A stretch of DNA of 64,000 nt from positions 62,001 to 126,000 of the forward strand of contig NZ_MSIG01000013.1 in assembly GCF_001927285.1 (NCBI RefSeq), in the 5' to 3' direction. The notes beneath the pieces were generated by a model that saw only the letters and a list, made by a program, of their open reading frames with translations, searched no databases and was not told the origin of the DNA. Each line of letters begins with the position of its first letter. The first letter of the stretch is position 1. Of the stretch, positions 1 to 9,150 are shown piece by piece. The position numbers and the translations under genes were made by a program. This DNA is from Mongoliimonas terrestris (GTDB taxonomy: Bacteria; Pseudomonadota; Alphaproteobacteria; Rhizobiales; Pleomorphomonadaceae).

Positions 1-286
1 CGCCTGAGACGGAGAAGCGGAGCGCCTGAGACGGAGAAGCGGAGCGCCTGAGACGGAGAAGCGGAGCGCCTGAGACGGAGAAGCGGAGCGCCTGAGACGG
101 AGAAGACGAGCGCCTGAGACGGAGAAGCGGAGCGCCTGAGACGGAGAAGCGGAGCGCCTGAGACGGAGAAGCGGAGCGCCTGAGACGGAGAAGCGGAGCG
201 CCTGAGACGGAGAAGACGAGCGCCTGAGACGGAGAAGCGGAGCGCCTGAGACGGAGAAGCGGAGCGCCTGAGACGGAGAAGACGGC
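1..286. repeat. 22-bp tandem repeat, about 13 copies
   Basis: Thirteen head-to-tail 22-bp units run from the window edge to about 286. Each begins CGCCTGAGACGGAGAAG and usually ends CGGAG. Units 5 and 10 end ACGAG and unit 13 starts the same way, so a variant occurs every fifth unit and suggests a 110-bp higher-order repeat. Every forward frame has a TGA, while the reverse strand is open in all frames but shows no start. No spacers are present, so it is not a CRISPR. The array may continue left of the window. Confidence 0.95.
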
Positions 287-458
287 GTCCGCGGGGCGAC
301 GGGCGCCGGGTGCGCGCTTCGGCGAAGCGGCGCGTCCGTGCGGGCGTTGACGCACGTGTCAACCAGAATTGAGTGGCACGGACCCCGCCATGCTCCATAG
401 TGGAAGCATGGAACGCGGGCGGCGATCGCCTTGCGGACGGCGGATACTGGACCCAGCG
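287..458. other. leader region before the DUF1223 gene, with a near-palindrome
   Basis: GC-rich, non-coding apart from a possible N-terminal extension of the DUF1223 gene from an ATG at 369. An 18-bp near-palindrome, GTTGACGCACGTGTCAAC, lies at 346-363 and could be an operator; no regulator is identified. Confidence 0.4.
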
Positions 459-1232
459 ATGACGGTGCGCGCACACGGACGGATCACAGGCAGGCGGCTC
501 GGACCGCTGGCCGTGGGCTGCGTGCTCGCCGCGCTGGCGATCGGCCCGGCCGCGGCGGAGCCGGTGACGGTGGTGGAGCTCTTCACCAGCCAGGGCTGCT
601 CGTCCTGCCCGCCCGCCGACGAGACCATGGCGCGGCTTGCCGCCGACCCGAACGTGGTGGCGCTGACCTTTCCGGTGGACTACTGGGACTATCTCGGCTG
701 GCAGGACACCTTCGCCCGGCCGGACTTCTCCAAGCGCCAGAAAGGCTATGCGAAGACCCGCGGGGACCACGCGGTCTATACGCCCCAGGCGGTGATCAAC
801 GGCACCGACGCTGTGATCGGCTCCGACGAGGCCACCGTGCGCGCCGCCATCGCGTCCGTGAAGGCCGAGGGACGGATCCCGGACGTGGCCATCCGCGCCC
901 GGGTGGAGGGCGACAAGGTGGTGGTGGAGGTGCCGGCGGGTATTCCGCCGGAGGGCGAGCGCTCGGCGCTCTGGATCGCCGCCTACCGCAAGCCCACCAC
1001 GGTGACCATCGAAAAGGGCGAGAATACCGGCCGCACCCTCACCTACACCAACGTGGTGGAGCGCTGGCAGGTGCTGGGCATCTGGGACGGCACCGCCATG
1101 ACGGTGGAACTGCCGCTGGCCGACATCGTCCAGGACGAGACCGCCGGCTGCGCGGTGATCCTGCAGACGAAGAAGAAGCACGCCCCGAGCCGCATCATCG
1201 GCGCGGCGAAGATCGATCTGTCGATGAACTGA
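459..1232 (+). CDS. DUF1223 family secreted thioredoxin-like protein
   Basis: A 257-residue protein with a Sec-type signal peptide: a basic N-terminus, a hydrophobic stretch VGCVLAALAIG and an AAA-E cleavage region near residue 33. The mature part starts with VVELFTSQGCSSCPPADE, the thioredoxin-like CxxC-type motif that marks DUF1223. The family is periplasmic and its biochemical function is not established. The start at 459 puts the signal peptide at the N-terminus; an in-frame ATG at 369 would add 30 residues ahead of it and is less likely. It stands alone and converges on htpG. Confidence 0.88.
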   Translation: MTVRAHGRITGRRLGPLAVGCVLAALAIGPAAAEPVTVVELFTSQGCSSCPPADETMARLAADPNVVALTFPVDYWDYLGWQDTFARPDFSKRQKGYAKTRGDHAVYTPQAVINGTDAVIGSDEATVRAAIASVKAEGRIPDVAIRARVEGDKVVVEVPAGIPPEGERSALWIAAYRKPTTVTIEKGENTGRTLTYTNVVERWQVLGIWDGTAMTVELPLADIVQDETAGCAVILQTKKKHAPSRIIGAAKIDLSMN

Positions 1233-1278
1233 GGGGTTGGGTCGCGGCTTTGGCCGGCGGCCCCACTCCGGACGCTTG

Positions 1279-1368
1279 GCGTCCGACCCTCCCCGCAAGG
1301 GGGAGGGTGGTGCCGTCGGCCCTTACCCGAACGCTGCGCGTCCGACCCTCCCCGCAAGGGGGAGGGTG
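1279..1368. repeat. two direct copies of a 31-bp hairpin repeat
   Basis: Positions 1279-1309 and 1338-1368 are identical 31-mers. Each contains ACCCTCCCC-GCAAG-GGGGAGGGT, a 9-bp stem-loop that can form on either strand. They sit between the convergent ends of the DUF1223 gene and htpG, so they may act as a two-way terminator. REP-like sequences of this type are common in alphaproteobacteria. Confidence 0.85.
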
Positions 1369-1387
1369 AAGGCGCGTGGGGCTGGCG

Positions 1388-3277
1388 TCAGGCGAAGGCC
1401 TTTTCCATGAGGGTGGCGACGGCGGCGGCGAAGGCGGCGGGGTTGTCGGGGGCTTCGCCGTCGAGGATGCGGGCCTGGCCGAGAAGAAGCGGCGCGGCGT
1501 CGGTGACCGCCGACGGGTCGGCGGCGGCCTTGCCGGCGAGGGCCTTGATGAGGCCGTGGCGCGGGTTGATCTCCAACACCGGTGCCGTCAGGGCATCCCG
1601 ACCCTCGTGGCGGGCCATCAGCTTCTCCGTCATCTTGTCGAGGCCGAAGTCGCTGGCGACGAGGCAGACCGGGCTGGAGGCGAGGCGCGCCGACGTGCGC
1701 ACGTCGGCGACGGCATCGCCGAGCGCGGTCTTCAGGGCGCCAATGAGGGCCGCCACGTCGCCGGCATCCGCCGCCTCGCCGGCGGCCGGATCGGTGAGCG
1801 GGATGGCGTCGAGGTCGGCGGCGCCTTGCGTGACCGACTTGAAGGGCTTGCCGTCGAAGCCGAGGGCGGTGCGCACCCAGAAGGCGTCGACCGGATCGGT
1901 GAGGAGCAGCACCTCGATGCCGCGGGCCCGGTAGCCCTCAAGATGCGGCGAGGCGAGCACCTGCTCGGGGTTCTCGCCGAGGGCGTAGTAGAGCGCCGTC
2001 TGGTTTTCCTTGAAGTCCTTCACAACGTCGGCGAGCGAGCGCCAGGCCTCGCCGGAGGTGGTGGTGCGGAAGCGGGCGATCTTGAAGAGGTCGTCGCGCC
2101 GGTCGGCCGCCTCGTAGAGGCCCTCCTTGATGACCGGGCCGAACGCGCCCCAGACCGTCTCGAACGTGGCCACGTCGGCTTCGGCGAGCTTGGCGAGCTC
2201 GGACAGCACCCGGCCGGTGACGCCCTTGCCGATCGCCTCCAGCACCGGGTTCTTCTGCAGCATCTCGCGCGAGAGGTTGAGCGGCAGGTCTTCGGAGTCG
2301 ATGACGCCGCGCACGAAGCGCAGCCAGCCCGGCAGGATCTCCGCCTCGTCGGTGATGAAGACGCGGCGGACGTAGAGTTTCACCCGGCCCTTGCGGGACG
2401 GATCGAACAGGTCGAACGGCTTCTGCGACGGCACGAAGAGGAGCACCGCATACTCGTGCCGGCCCTCCGCCCGGTAGTGGAGCGTCAGCGCCGGCTCGTC
2501 GAACATGCCGCCCACGTGGCCGTAGAACTCCCGGTACTCCTCCGGCGTGACAGAGGCCTTGGGCTTGACCCAGAGCGCGGAGCCATCGGCGAGGTCGCGG
2601 GTCTCGTCCTTGCCGGCCTCGCGGAAGCGGATCGGCACCGGCACGTGGGCCGAATAGGCGCGCACGATGCGCTCCACCGTGTAGGGCTCCGCGTAGGTCT
2701 TCGCCTCGTCGTTGAGGAAGAGCTCCACCCGGGTGCCGCGCACCGGCGCTTCCTCGAGCGGCACCGGGGCGAGCTCGAAGGTGCCCTTGCCGTCGCTCTC
2801 CCAGGCGAAGGCTGAGTCGGTGCCGGCCTTGCGGGAGACCACGCGCACCCGGTCGGCCACCATGAAGGCGGAGTAGAAGCCGACGCCGAACTGGCCGATC
2901 AGCTGGTTGCCCTCCTTGGCGTCCTTCAGGCTGTCCAGGAAGGCGCGGGTGCCGGAGCGCGCGATGGTGCCGAGATTGTCCTTGAGCTCGTCGTGGCTCA
3001 TGCCGATTCCGTTGTCGGCGACCACGAGGCGGCCGCCCTCGGCGTCGCCCTCGATGGTGATGGCGAGCGGGGCGTCGTCGCCGGCCAGAAGCCCGGTGTC
3101 GGCGATCGACAGGTAGCGCAGCTTCTCGCAGGCGTCGGCGGCGTTGGAGACCAGCTCGCGCAGGAAGATGTCCTTGTCCGAATAGACCGCGTGGACCATC
3201 AGGTGCAGGAGGCGCGAGACCTCCGCCTCGAAGCTGTGGCGTTCCGCGCCCGGCGTGTCGCTGAGGGTGGTGGTCAT
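1388..3277 (-). CDS. htpG: Molecular chaperone HtpG (Hsp90)
   Basis: A 629-residue ATP-dependent cytosolic chaperone of normal family length. The N-terminal GHKL ATPase motifs are intact: NAADACEKLRYLS (ATP and Mg2+ site), DNGIGMS, and the lid sequence GQFGVGFYSAFMVA. The middle domain contains the conserved NLSREMLQ. The ATG at 3277 begins MTTTLSD and has GGGGAGA upstream; a longer frame from 3364 reads into the repeat element and is rejected. It is a monocistronic leftward gene preceded by a 118-bp hairpin element. Confidence 0.97.
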   Translation of the reverse strand: MTTTLSDTPGAERHSFEAEVSRLLHLMVHAVYSDKDIFLRELVSNAADACEKLRYLSIADTGLLAGDDAPLAITIEGDAEGGRLVVADNGIGMSHDELKDNLGTIARSGTRAFLDSLKDAKEGNQLIGQFGVGFYSAFMVADRVRVVSRKAGTDSAFAWESDGKGTFELAPVPLEEAPVRGTRVELFLNDEAKTYAEPYTVERIVRAYSAHVPVPIRFREAGKDETRDLADGSALWVKPKASVTPEEYREFYGHVGGMFDEPALTLHYRAEGRHEYAVLLFVPSQKPFDLFDPSRKGRVKLYVRRVFITDEAEILPGWLRFVRGVIDSEDLPLNLSREMLQKNPVLEAIGKGVTGRVLSELAKLAEADVATFETVWGAFGPVIKEGLYEAADRRDDLFKIARFRTTTSGEAWRSLADVVKDFKENQTALYYALGENPEQVLASPHLEGYRARGIEVLLLTDPVDAFWVRTALGFDGKPFKSVTQGAADLDAIPLTDPAAGEAADAGDVAALIGALKTALGDAVADVRTSARLASSPVCLVASDFGLDKMTEKLMARHEGRDALTAPVLEINPRHGLIKALAGKAAADPSAVTDAAPLLLGQARILDGEAPDNPAAFAAAVATLMEKAFA

Positions 3278-3305
3278 GGCGATGCGTTGTCTCCCCTGGC
3301 AGCCC

Positions 3306-3423
3306 CTAGAGCATTCTCCGATCAAGTTGCATGACTTGATCGATGAGAGAGTGCTCCAGTTCATTGAAACTGGAGCGATTTCTTATCGAGCTGACGATTC
3401 CGTCAGGTCGGAAAGCGCTCTAG
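3306..3423. mobile_element. 118-bp MITE-like element with three internal hairpins
   Basis: Terminal inverted repeats CTAGAGC (3306-3312) and GCTCTAG (3417-3423) are perfect. Inside are three perfect hairpins in a row: CGATCAAGT/ACTTGATCG (3319-3342), CTCCAGTT/AACTGGAG (3354-3375) and CTGACG/CGTCAG (3391-3406). It carries no gene. The symmetry fits a non-autonomous miniature transposable or REP-like element. I see only one copy here, and no clear target-site duplication. It lies in the htpG upstream region and could affect its expression. Confidence 0.7.
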
Positions 3424-3583
3424 TCGGGCGCTGTTGACTGGAGGGCGGCCCGAGCGGCCCGCCCGGCGCGCGAGATATCGCCCCGCGCGCCGCCGGATTC
3501 AAGCGTCGGGCCCTGATGTGGATCAACGCCGCCGCGACGGCGTTCGGCCAGGATGCCGTCGACAGTGACCGGAGGCACGGCCC

Positions 3584-4225
3584 ATGGCTTCGCGCGATCC
3601 GACCGACACCGACCCGCCCCCCGCCCCGACCCGGTCCTCGTCCTCCGGTGGCCGGCGGATCGTGGTGATCGACGGCCATCCGGATCCGGACCCGGCGCGG
3701 CTCTGCCACGCCCTCGCCGACGCCTACGCGAAGGGCGCCCGGACGGCGGGCCACGGGGTGACGGTGGTCCGGCTCGCCGACCTGGAGGTGCCTTTCCTCA
3801 GGACCCAAGCGGCGTTCGAGCACGGCTCGGTGCCGGACAGCCTGAAGCCCGCGGCCGACGCGGTGGTGGCGGCGGACCATCTGGTGCTGGTCTTCCCGCT
3901 CTGGCTCGGCACCGCGCCGGCCCTCCTGAAGGCCTTCCTGGAGCAGGTGGCACGGCCCGGCATCGCCTTCGCCTACCAGGACAAGGGCATGCCGGTGAAG
4001 CGCTTCAAGGGCAAGTCGGCGCGCCTCGTCGTCACCATGGGCATGCCGCCCTTGATCTTCCGCTGGTGGTTCGGCGCCCACGGGGTGCGCGGCATCGAGC
4101 GCAACATCCTGGCCTTCGTCGGCGTCGCGCCGATCCGCCGGACCCTCTTCGGTGTCGGCGGCGGCCGGCCGGCGGCCGAGGCACTGGTCGCGCGCCTGCG
4201 GGCGCTCGGTGCCGAGGGACGGTAG
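3584..4225 (+). CDS. NAD(P)H quinone oxidoreductase family protein, flavodoxin-like fold
   Basis: A 213-residue protein. After a 24-residue polar N-terminal tail comes the flavodoxin-like beta strand RRIVVIDGHPDPD. LVFPLWLGTAPALLKAFLEQ then matches the FMN-contact and helix region of the KefF/MdaB/NQO1-type reductases. These enzymes pass electrons from NAD(P)H through FMN to quinones; the substrate here cannot be read. The start has GGAGG about 12 bases upstream. No operon partner. Confidence 0.82.
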   Translation: MASRDPTDTDPPPAPTRSSSSGGRRIVVIDGHPDPDPARLCHALADAYAKGARTAGHGVTVVRLADLEVPFLRTQAAFEHGSVPDSLKPAADAVVAADHLVLVFPLWLGTAPALLKAFLEQVARPGIAFAYQDKGMPVKRFKGKSARLVVTMGMPPLIFRWWFGAHGVRGIERNILAFVGVAPIRRTLFGVGGGRPAAEALVARLRALGAEGR

Positions 4226-4605
4226 GCCGTCCTTTCTTCCCTGTTTCCTCTTGAATTGTCGGGCCTGTCTTAAGCGCCCTTTCACGCCCGGGCGCTTGCC
4301 GACGGTCGGCGCATCAGCGTGGCCGACGCTTAAGGACCTTTCGCTGACGAGTTTCAAGGACAGTTAATATTGCACTGCACGCTTACCGTAACGGCGCGCG
4401 GCGGAAACCCGGCTTGCGTTCAATTTGAATCATATTGGCCGGCCGTCGATCGATTTTTACAAAAAAAGATATTGTTGCATGGGGACCGAACGCCCGACAG
4501 ACTAGTACCTAACAGAATAACGAAGTTTTTACTTTTCGATCTCGGATCGTTGCTTTTGCACGACTTCGGGAGATCATCTTGCAGGACAGCGATCAGGAGT
4601 GATCC
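4226..4605. other. 380-bp intergenic region upstream of the polysaccharide block
   Basis: Its first part has palindromes: GCCGACGGTCGGC (about 4298-4310), and CTTAAGCG (4269-4276) matched by CGCTTAAG (4327-4334). These may terminate the upstream gene. From about 4365 the DNA becomes much richer in A and T than the flanking genes, which fits a promoter region for the rightward operon at 4606. AGGAG precedes that start. Confidence 0.5.
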
Positions 4606-6123
4606 ATGGGGCAGGCGGCGCAGAGATTCGAGCTCAATCCGGACTACCTGAGCGGACTGCTATCTGAACCGGTTGTGATCGCGATCGGGCTCGACCGGGA
4701 CGCCCTCGGGGACGAACTCATCCACGCCGCCACGGTGGTGTGGCTGGAAGGGGTGCGGGACGGGGCCGCCACCTTCACGGACGCGCGCGGCGTGGTCTCC
4801 ACGCTTCTGGAGGCGCCGCTCTACACCGCCGCGGTGCTGGTGCAGGAGCGCGGGTCGCTCGCCGAGAAGCGCCTGTTACGCTGGCTGGACGACCGGGGCG
4901 TGACGGCGCGGGTGCCGGTGATGGAATGGTGCCTGGAGCGGCGGGCCGACGGCATCGCCCGCATCCTGAAGGAGATCACCCGGCTGGTGTCGGTGAGCGC
5001 CCGCGGCCGGGTGCAGGGCTTCCGCGAGCTGTCGGCGCTCCGCCAGATGAACGAGGACCTGCAGAACCGCTTCGCCGCTCTTGAGGGCTTTCTCGCCCGG
5101 CGCGGGCTGCAGCCGCACGACCTCGTCTTCTCCAACGATCCGGAGATCGACCCGTCCCACCCGAACCTGATGGCCGAGTTCGCCGCCGACGGCATCGCCC
5201 AGATCCTGCCGGTCGCCTCCGACGGGGTGAGCGCCATCGGCATCCATTTCGAGCGCCCGCCCCTCGACGGCGACGCCCGGCTGGTGGCCCAGCTCGTGAG
5301 CCTGGAGGACCAGCGCATCCTCGACCGCTGGGTCGTGCCGGCGGCGGACATCGCCACGGGCTGGACCGTGCTCGGCCTCACCCGGGCGCTCGCCGGCGTG
5401 CGGCGCACGCTGGAGCTCAGGCTGAAGCTGCAAGGCGACGAGCACTCCCTGCCGGGCCTATCCCTCGGCGGGCTGCAGCCGATCGAGATGTTCCGCATCC
5501 GCAACGCCGCCACCGGCGCCGCCATCCTGAAGAACAGCCTCGCGCTCCAGGTCTGGTGCGGGCTGCCCGGCGTCTCCCTGCCCGGCTGGGCGACGGTGAT
5601 CCCGGCGGTGTCGCCGGACAGCCTGCGCGACGGCTTCCGCGACGAGCCGGTGGCGCCCGGCATCGTGGACCTTGCCGAACTCGCCAATCCGGACGAGGTG
5701 TCGTTCGACTTCGCCGCCGTGGTGGCGGTGCCGCACGAGCGCGGCGTGCAGGTGCATCCGCCGGCGACCGGTATGACCATCGGCCGCCTGCCGGCGGTCT
5801 GCCCGCCGCACGTGATCCGCATCTCGGCGACGGCGAGCGTGGCGAACCCGCAGGCCCGGCCGGTGGACTTCGCCATCGTGGTGGCGGCGGACGTCGGCCG
5901 CGCCAAGGCCCTCTTCGCCGGCCAGCGGCTGCCGATGCCGGGCGAGGCCTTCTCCGGCTGGATGAAGGCGGACGGCGAGGACGCCCGCCGGGTGAGCGCC
6001 TTCATGACCGACCAGATCGACGCCTGGCAGAGCATCTTCGTGGCGACGCGCATGCACGAGCCCGGGGACAACTCGTTCGCCTGGGCCCGCTTCTCCGACA
6101 TCAGCCTGATGGTCAACGAATGA
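4606..6123 (+). CDS. Unknown protein of the polysaccharide cluster
   Basis: A 505-residue protein with no motif I can name. No signal peptide or membrane segment is visible, so it is probably cytosolic. Residues 110-190 look helical (LKEITRLVSVSARGRVQGFRE region); the C-terminal two thirds look rich in beta strands. It is the first gene of the rightward block, has AGGAG before its ATG, and its TGA overlaps the ATG of the glycosyltransferase (ATGA). That tight coupling suggests it works with the 990-residue glycosyltransferase, but its role is unknown. Confidence 0.85.
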   Translation: MGQAAQRFELNPDYLSGLLSEPVVIAIGLDRDALGDELIHAATVVWLEGVRDGAATFTDARGVVSTLLEAPLYTAAVLVQERGSLAEKRLLRWLDDRGVTARVPVMEWCLERRADGIARILKEITRLVSVSARGRVQGFRELSALRQMNEDLQNRFAALEGFLARRGLQPHDLVFSNDPEIDPSHPNLMAEFAADGIAQILPVASDGVSAIGIHFERPPLDGDARLVAQLVSLEDQRILDRWVVPAADIATGWTVLGLTRALAGVRRTLELRLKLQGDEHSLPGLSLGGLQPIEMFRIRNAATGAAILKNSLALQVWCGLPGVSLPGWATVIPAVSPDSLRDGFRDEPVAPGIVDLAELANPDEVSFDFAAVVAVPHERGVQVHPPATGMTIGRLPAVCPPHVIRISATASVANPQARPVDFAIVVAADVGRAKALFAGQRLPMPGEAFSGWMKADGEDARRVSAFMTDQIDAWQSIFVATRMHEPGDNSFAWARFSDISLMVNE

Positions 6124-9092
6124 GCCGCCTCATGACCGACCGCTCCGCCCGCCCGGGCGTTCCTTCGCCCGCCGGCCGCCCCGCGCCGACCAACGCCTTC
6201 CGGCCCGGCGAGACGACCGCCACCGTGGCGGTGGTGATCCCCGCCTACAAGCACTCGGTGCTCCTCACCGAGGCAGTGGAGGCGGTGCTGGCCCAGGTGG
6301 CGCCGTTCGGGATCGCCACGGTGATCGTGGACGACGGCTGCCCGTTTCCGGAGACCCAGGAGATCGGCCGCACCTACGCGTTGGCCGAGCCGAGCGTGCA
6401 CTATCTGCGCAAGCCGAACGGCGGCCTGTCGTCGGCGCGCAACCACGGCATCGCCTATGCGCTCCGGACCTTTCCGGACCTGGAGGCCATCTACTTCCTC
6501 GACGCAGACAACCGCATCACGCCGACCACCATCGCCTCCGTGCTCGCCTTCATGAAGTCGAAGCCGAACGTCGACTGGGTCTATCCCAACATCGACAAGG
6601 TGGGCATCGGCTGGAACGGCAACTACACGGCCGACTATTCGCGCTTGCTGCACCTGACGTTCGACAACATCTGCGAAGCCGGCAGCATGGTGTCGCGCAA
6701 GATGCTGGAATCCGGCGTGCGGTTCGACGAGACCATGCGGCAGGGGTTCGAAGACTGGGACTTCTGGCTGCAGGCGATCGACCGGGGCTTCGAGGGGGCC
6801 AACTACCCCTTCTTCGGCTTCGAGTATCGCCAGCGGGCCGAGAGCATGCTGCGCGACAGCAACCGCGCCCGGGAGAGCATCCTCGGCTACATCCACAAGA
6901 AGCACAAACGGCTGTTCAAGACCGACACGCTGCTCGCCTTCGAGCACGAGGAGACGCCGCGCTATGCCGCGGTGGGCGTCGGCACCTATCAGGTGGAGAC
7001 CTTCACCGATCCGGTGCTGCCGCACGCCAAGCTCGGCCTGGAAGAGCTGGTACGCCGGTTCTGGGCGGCCAAGATCGAGCCGGAGACCTACGGGGTGCCG
7101 CCCTTCTGGGTGTGGATGAGCGCCAACCACCGGGACGCGTTGCGCCGGCTGGGGCTTCTCCACACGGTGCTGTGGCTCGGCGAGCGGGAGGCGGACCGCG
7201 CCAACTTCGTGGCGCTGCGCCTGGAGGTCTGCCCGACCGCCATCGAGGTCGCCGTGCGCAAGGTGGGCGCGGAAGGCACCCGCTTCGACCAGCCGGCGGC
7301 CTGGATGGCGACACGCGGCATCATGGGGGCCTGCGTGGACGACCCGACCGACGGCTGGGTGCGGTCGCTGCGCACCAGCCAGCCGGGGCCGACCATCACA
7401 GAGATCACCATCAAGGCGCCGTTCACGGCCGAGGAGATGCAGGGCAGCGCCCTGTCGGCCACCAACACGCTGCTGGCGACCCTCGGCGCGCTCCGCGACA
7501 GCGGCTTCCGCTCCCAGGCCGGCAAGCGCTGGATCTGGCGGTCGGCCTATCTGCCGGACCGGTCGCGCTATCATGCGCAGCTTCGCCACGCGGTGGGCTC
7601 GCGGGCGGTGATGCCGCGCGTCTCGCCGGAGGGCGGGCCGGTGCGGGTGGGCTTCCTGTTGCCGATCGCCAGCTTCGGCGGGGTGGAGAAGGTCGCCTAC
7701 GCGGTCGCCCGGTGCCTGAAGGCGGCGGGGTGCGAGGTGCACCTCTACATCCTCGGAAAGCCGGTGTTCGCCCGCTCGCCGGAGGCGGAGGGCGTGTTCG
7801 CCACGGTCAACTTCCTCGCCGACGACTACCCGCTCTGGGGCGGGCCGAACACCTTCGCCGGCCACGACGTGACGCTCGCCACCGACCCGTCGTCGCGGAC
7901 GGAAGACCTGATCGGCTTCCTCTCCGGGCTCGACGTGGTGATCAACAACCAGGTGGCCGTCGCCAACGCGGCGCTGGGAGCCCTTCGCCAGCAGGGCGTG
8001 AAGGTGCTCGACTATGTGCACGTGCTCGACAAGACGCCGGTCGGCCGCGACGCGGGCCACCCCTACCTGGCGCTCGCCTTCGAGCACGTCTACGACACCA
8101 TCCTGACCTGCTCGCGCGACATGGGCCGCTGGCTGCACGGCATGGGCGTGCCGAGTGCAAAGCTCATGCACATCCGTAACGCCGCCAGCTACACACTGCA
8201 GCCGGAGGAGCGCGACCAGGTGCTGGCGGAGCGTCGGCGCAAGCCGAAGAGCCGGCCGCTCAACGTGCTTTTCCTCGGACGGCTCGACCCGCAGAAGGGG
8301 ATCGAGCGGCTCTACGCCGCCGCCCGCGACCTGAAGCGGCGGGGCGTGCCGATCGAATGGCGGGTGGTCGGCAGCGACGTGATCTCGGCCGGCGCCGGCG
8401 GCTCGTGGAAGGAGCGCTTCCGCGACATCGGCGTGCCGGTGGTGCCGCCGATCCATTCCAGCCGCGATCTCAACCGCGCCTACGGCTGGGCCGACGTGCT
8501 GGTGCTGCCGTCGCGCTGGGAAGGCGCGCCGCTCGCCATCCTGGAGGCGCAGCGCCTCGGCTGCGTGCCGGTGGCGACGAACGTCGGGGCTGTGCACGAG
8601 TTGATCGACCACGGCGCCGACGGGCTGATGCTGGACGGCACCGACGACGGCACCATCGTGCGCTCGCTCACCGCCACGCTGACCCGGCTCGCCGGCGACC
8701 TCGGCGAGGTGGAGCGGCTCTCCGAGGCGGCGAGCCGCCGCGGCGCCTCCGCCACCTGGAAGCGCACCGCCGAGCCGCTGGTGCGCCTCCTGATGAGCTG
8801 GTTCCCGGACCGGCTCGCCGCCCCGCCGCGGGTGGAGAGCCTGCGCGGCATGCGCCTGATCCGTCGCCCGCGCGGCGAGGCGGATCCGGCGCTTGCCCCG
8901 GCGCCAAGCGCCGGCGCGGCCACGGAGCGGGCGGACGGTCCCACCATGGACCTCACCGCCAACGCCCCGGAGCGGCGAGAAGAACGGCGGGAGGAGCGGT
9001 CGACCGCCCTCGTGCCCACGCCGCCGGTCCAGGGACCGGCCGCCAAGACGGCATCATCGCCCGACCGGGTGATCGTCGCCGCCGCGTCCTGA
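6120..9092 (+). CDS. Two-domain GT2-GT4 glycosyltransferase
   Basis: A 990-residue fusion. Residues about 35-260 are a GT-A family 2 domain, with AVVIPAYK at the strand-1 position, NGGLSSARNHG, and the DAD metal-binding motif near 128-130 (YFLDADN). A linker of roughly 240 residues follows. From about 505 there is a GT-B family 4 domain: GFLLPIASFGGVEKVAYAVA, then VLFLGRLDPQKG, then the EX7E motif in WEGAPLAILEAQ near 801. The C-terminal 80 residues look disordered. It probably adds two sugars during repeat-unit assembly; the donors cannot be inferred. The start overlaps the upstream stop (ATGA). Confidence 0.92.
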   Translation: MSRLMTDRSARPGVPSPAGRPAPTNAFRPGETTATVAVVIPAYKHSVLLTEAVEAVLAQVAPFGIATVIVDDGCPFPETQEIGRTYALAEPSVHYLRKPNGGLSSARNHGIAYALRTFPDLEAIYFLDADNRITPTTIASVLAFMKSKPNVDWVYPNIDKVGIGWNGNYTADYSRLLHLTFDNICEAGSMVSRKMLESGVRFDETMRQGFEDWDFWLQAIDRGFEGANYPFFGFEYRQRAESMLRDSNRARESILGYIHKKHKRLFKTDTLLAFEHEETPRYAAVGVGTYQVETFTDPVLPHAKLGLEELVRRFWAAKIEPETYGVPPFWVWMSANHRDALRRLGLLHTVLWLGEREADRANFVALRLEVCPTAIEVAVRKVGAEGTRFDQPAAWMATRGIMGACVDDPTDGWVRSLRTSQPGPTITEITIKAPFTAEEMQGSALSATNTLLATLGALRDSGFRSQAGKRWIWRSAYLPDRSRYHAQLRHAVGSRAVMPRVSPEGGPVRVGFLLPIASFGGVEKVAYAVARCLKAAGCEVHLYILGKPVFARSPEAEGVFATVNFLADDYPLWGGPNTFAGHDVTLATDPSSRTEDLIGFLSGLDVVINNQVAVANAALGALRQQGVKVLDYVHVLDKTPVGRDAGHPYLALAFEHVYDTILTCSRDMGRWLHGMGVPSAKLMHIRNAASYTLQPEERDQVLAERRRKPKSRPLNVLFLGRLDPQKGIERLYAAARDLKRRGVPIEWRVVGSDVISAGAGGSWKERFRDIGVPVVPPIHSSRDLNRAYGWADVLVLPSRWEGAPLAILEAQRLGCVPVATNVGAVHELIDHGADGLMLDGTDDGTIVRSLTATLTRLAGDLGEVERLSEAASRRGASATWKRTAEPLVRLLMSWFPDRLAAPPRVESLRGMRLIRRPRGEADPALAPAPSAGAATERADGPTMDLTANAPERREERREERSTALVPTPPVQGPAAKTASSPDRVIVAAAS

Positions 9093-9150
9093 TCGTCCAG
9101 ACACCAACACAGTCACCGATTTTTCAGCGTTTCCCAAGGAGTTCAATCCC

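Noticed and set aside
1..286. Possible CRISPR array
   Set aside because: Units are directly adjacent with no spacers, and no cas gene is present.
4821..8612. 1263-codon open frame on the minus strand
   Set aside because: It is antisense to the unknown protein and the GT2-GT4 enzyme, both with clear starts or motifs. Its translation is His/Arg/Val-rich with no domain, as expected opposite GC-rich genes.
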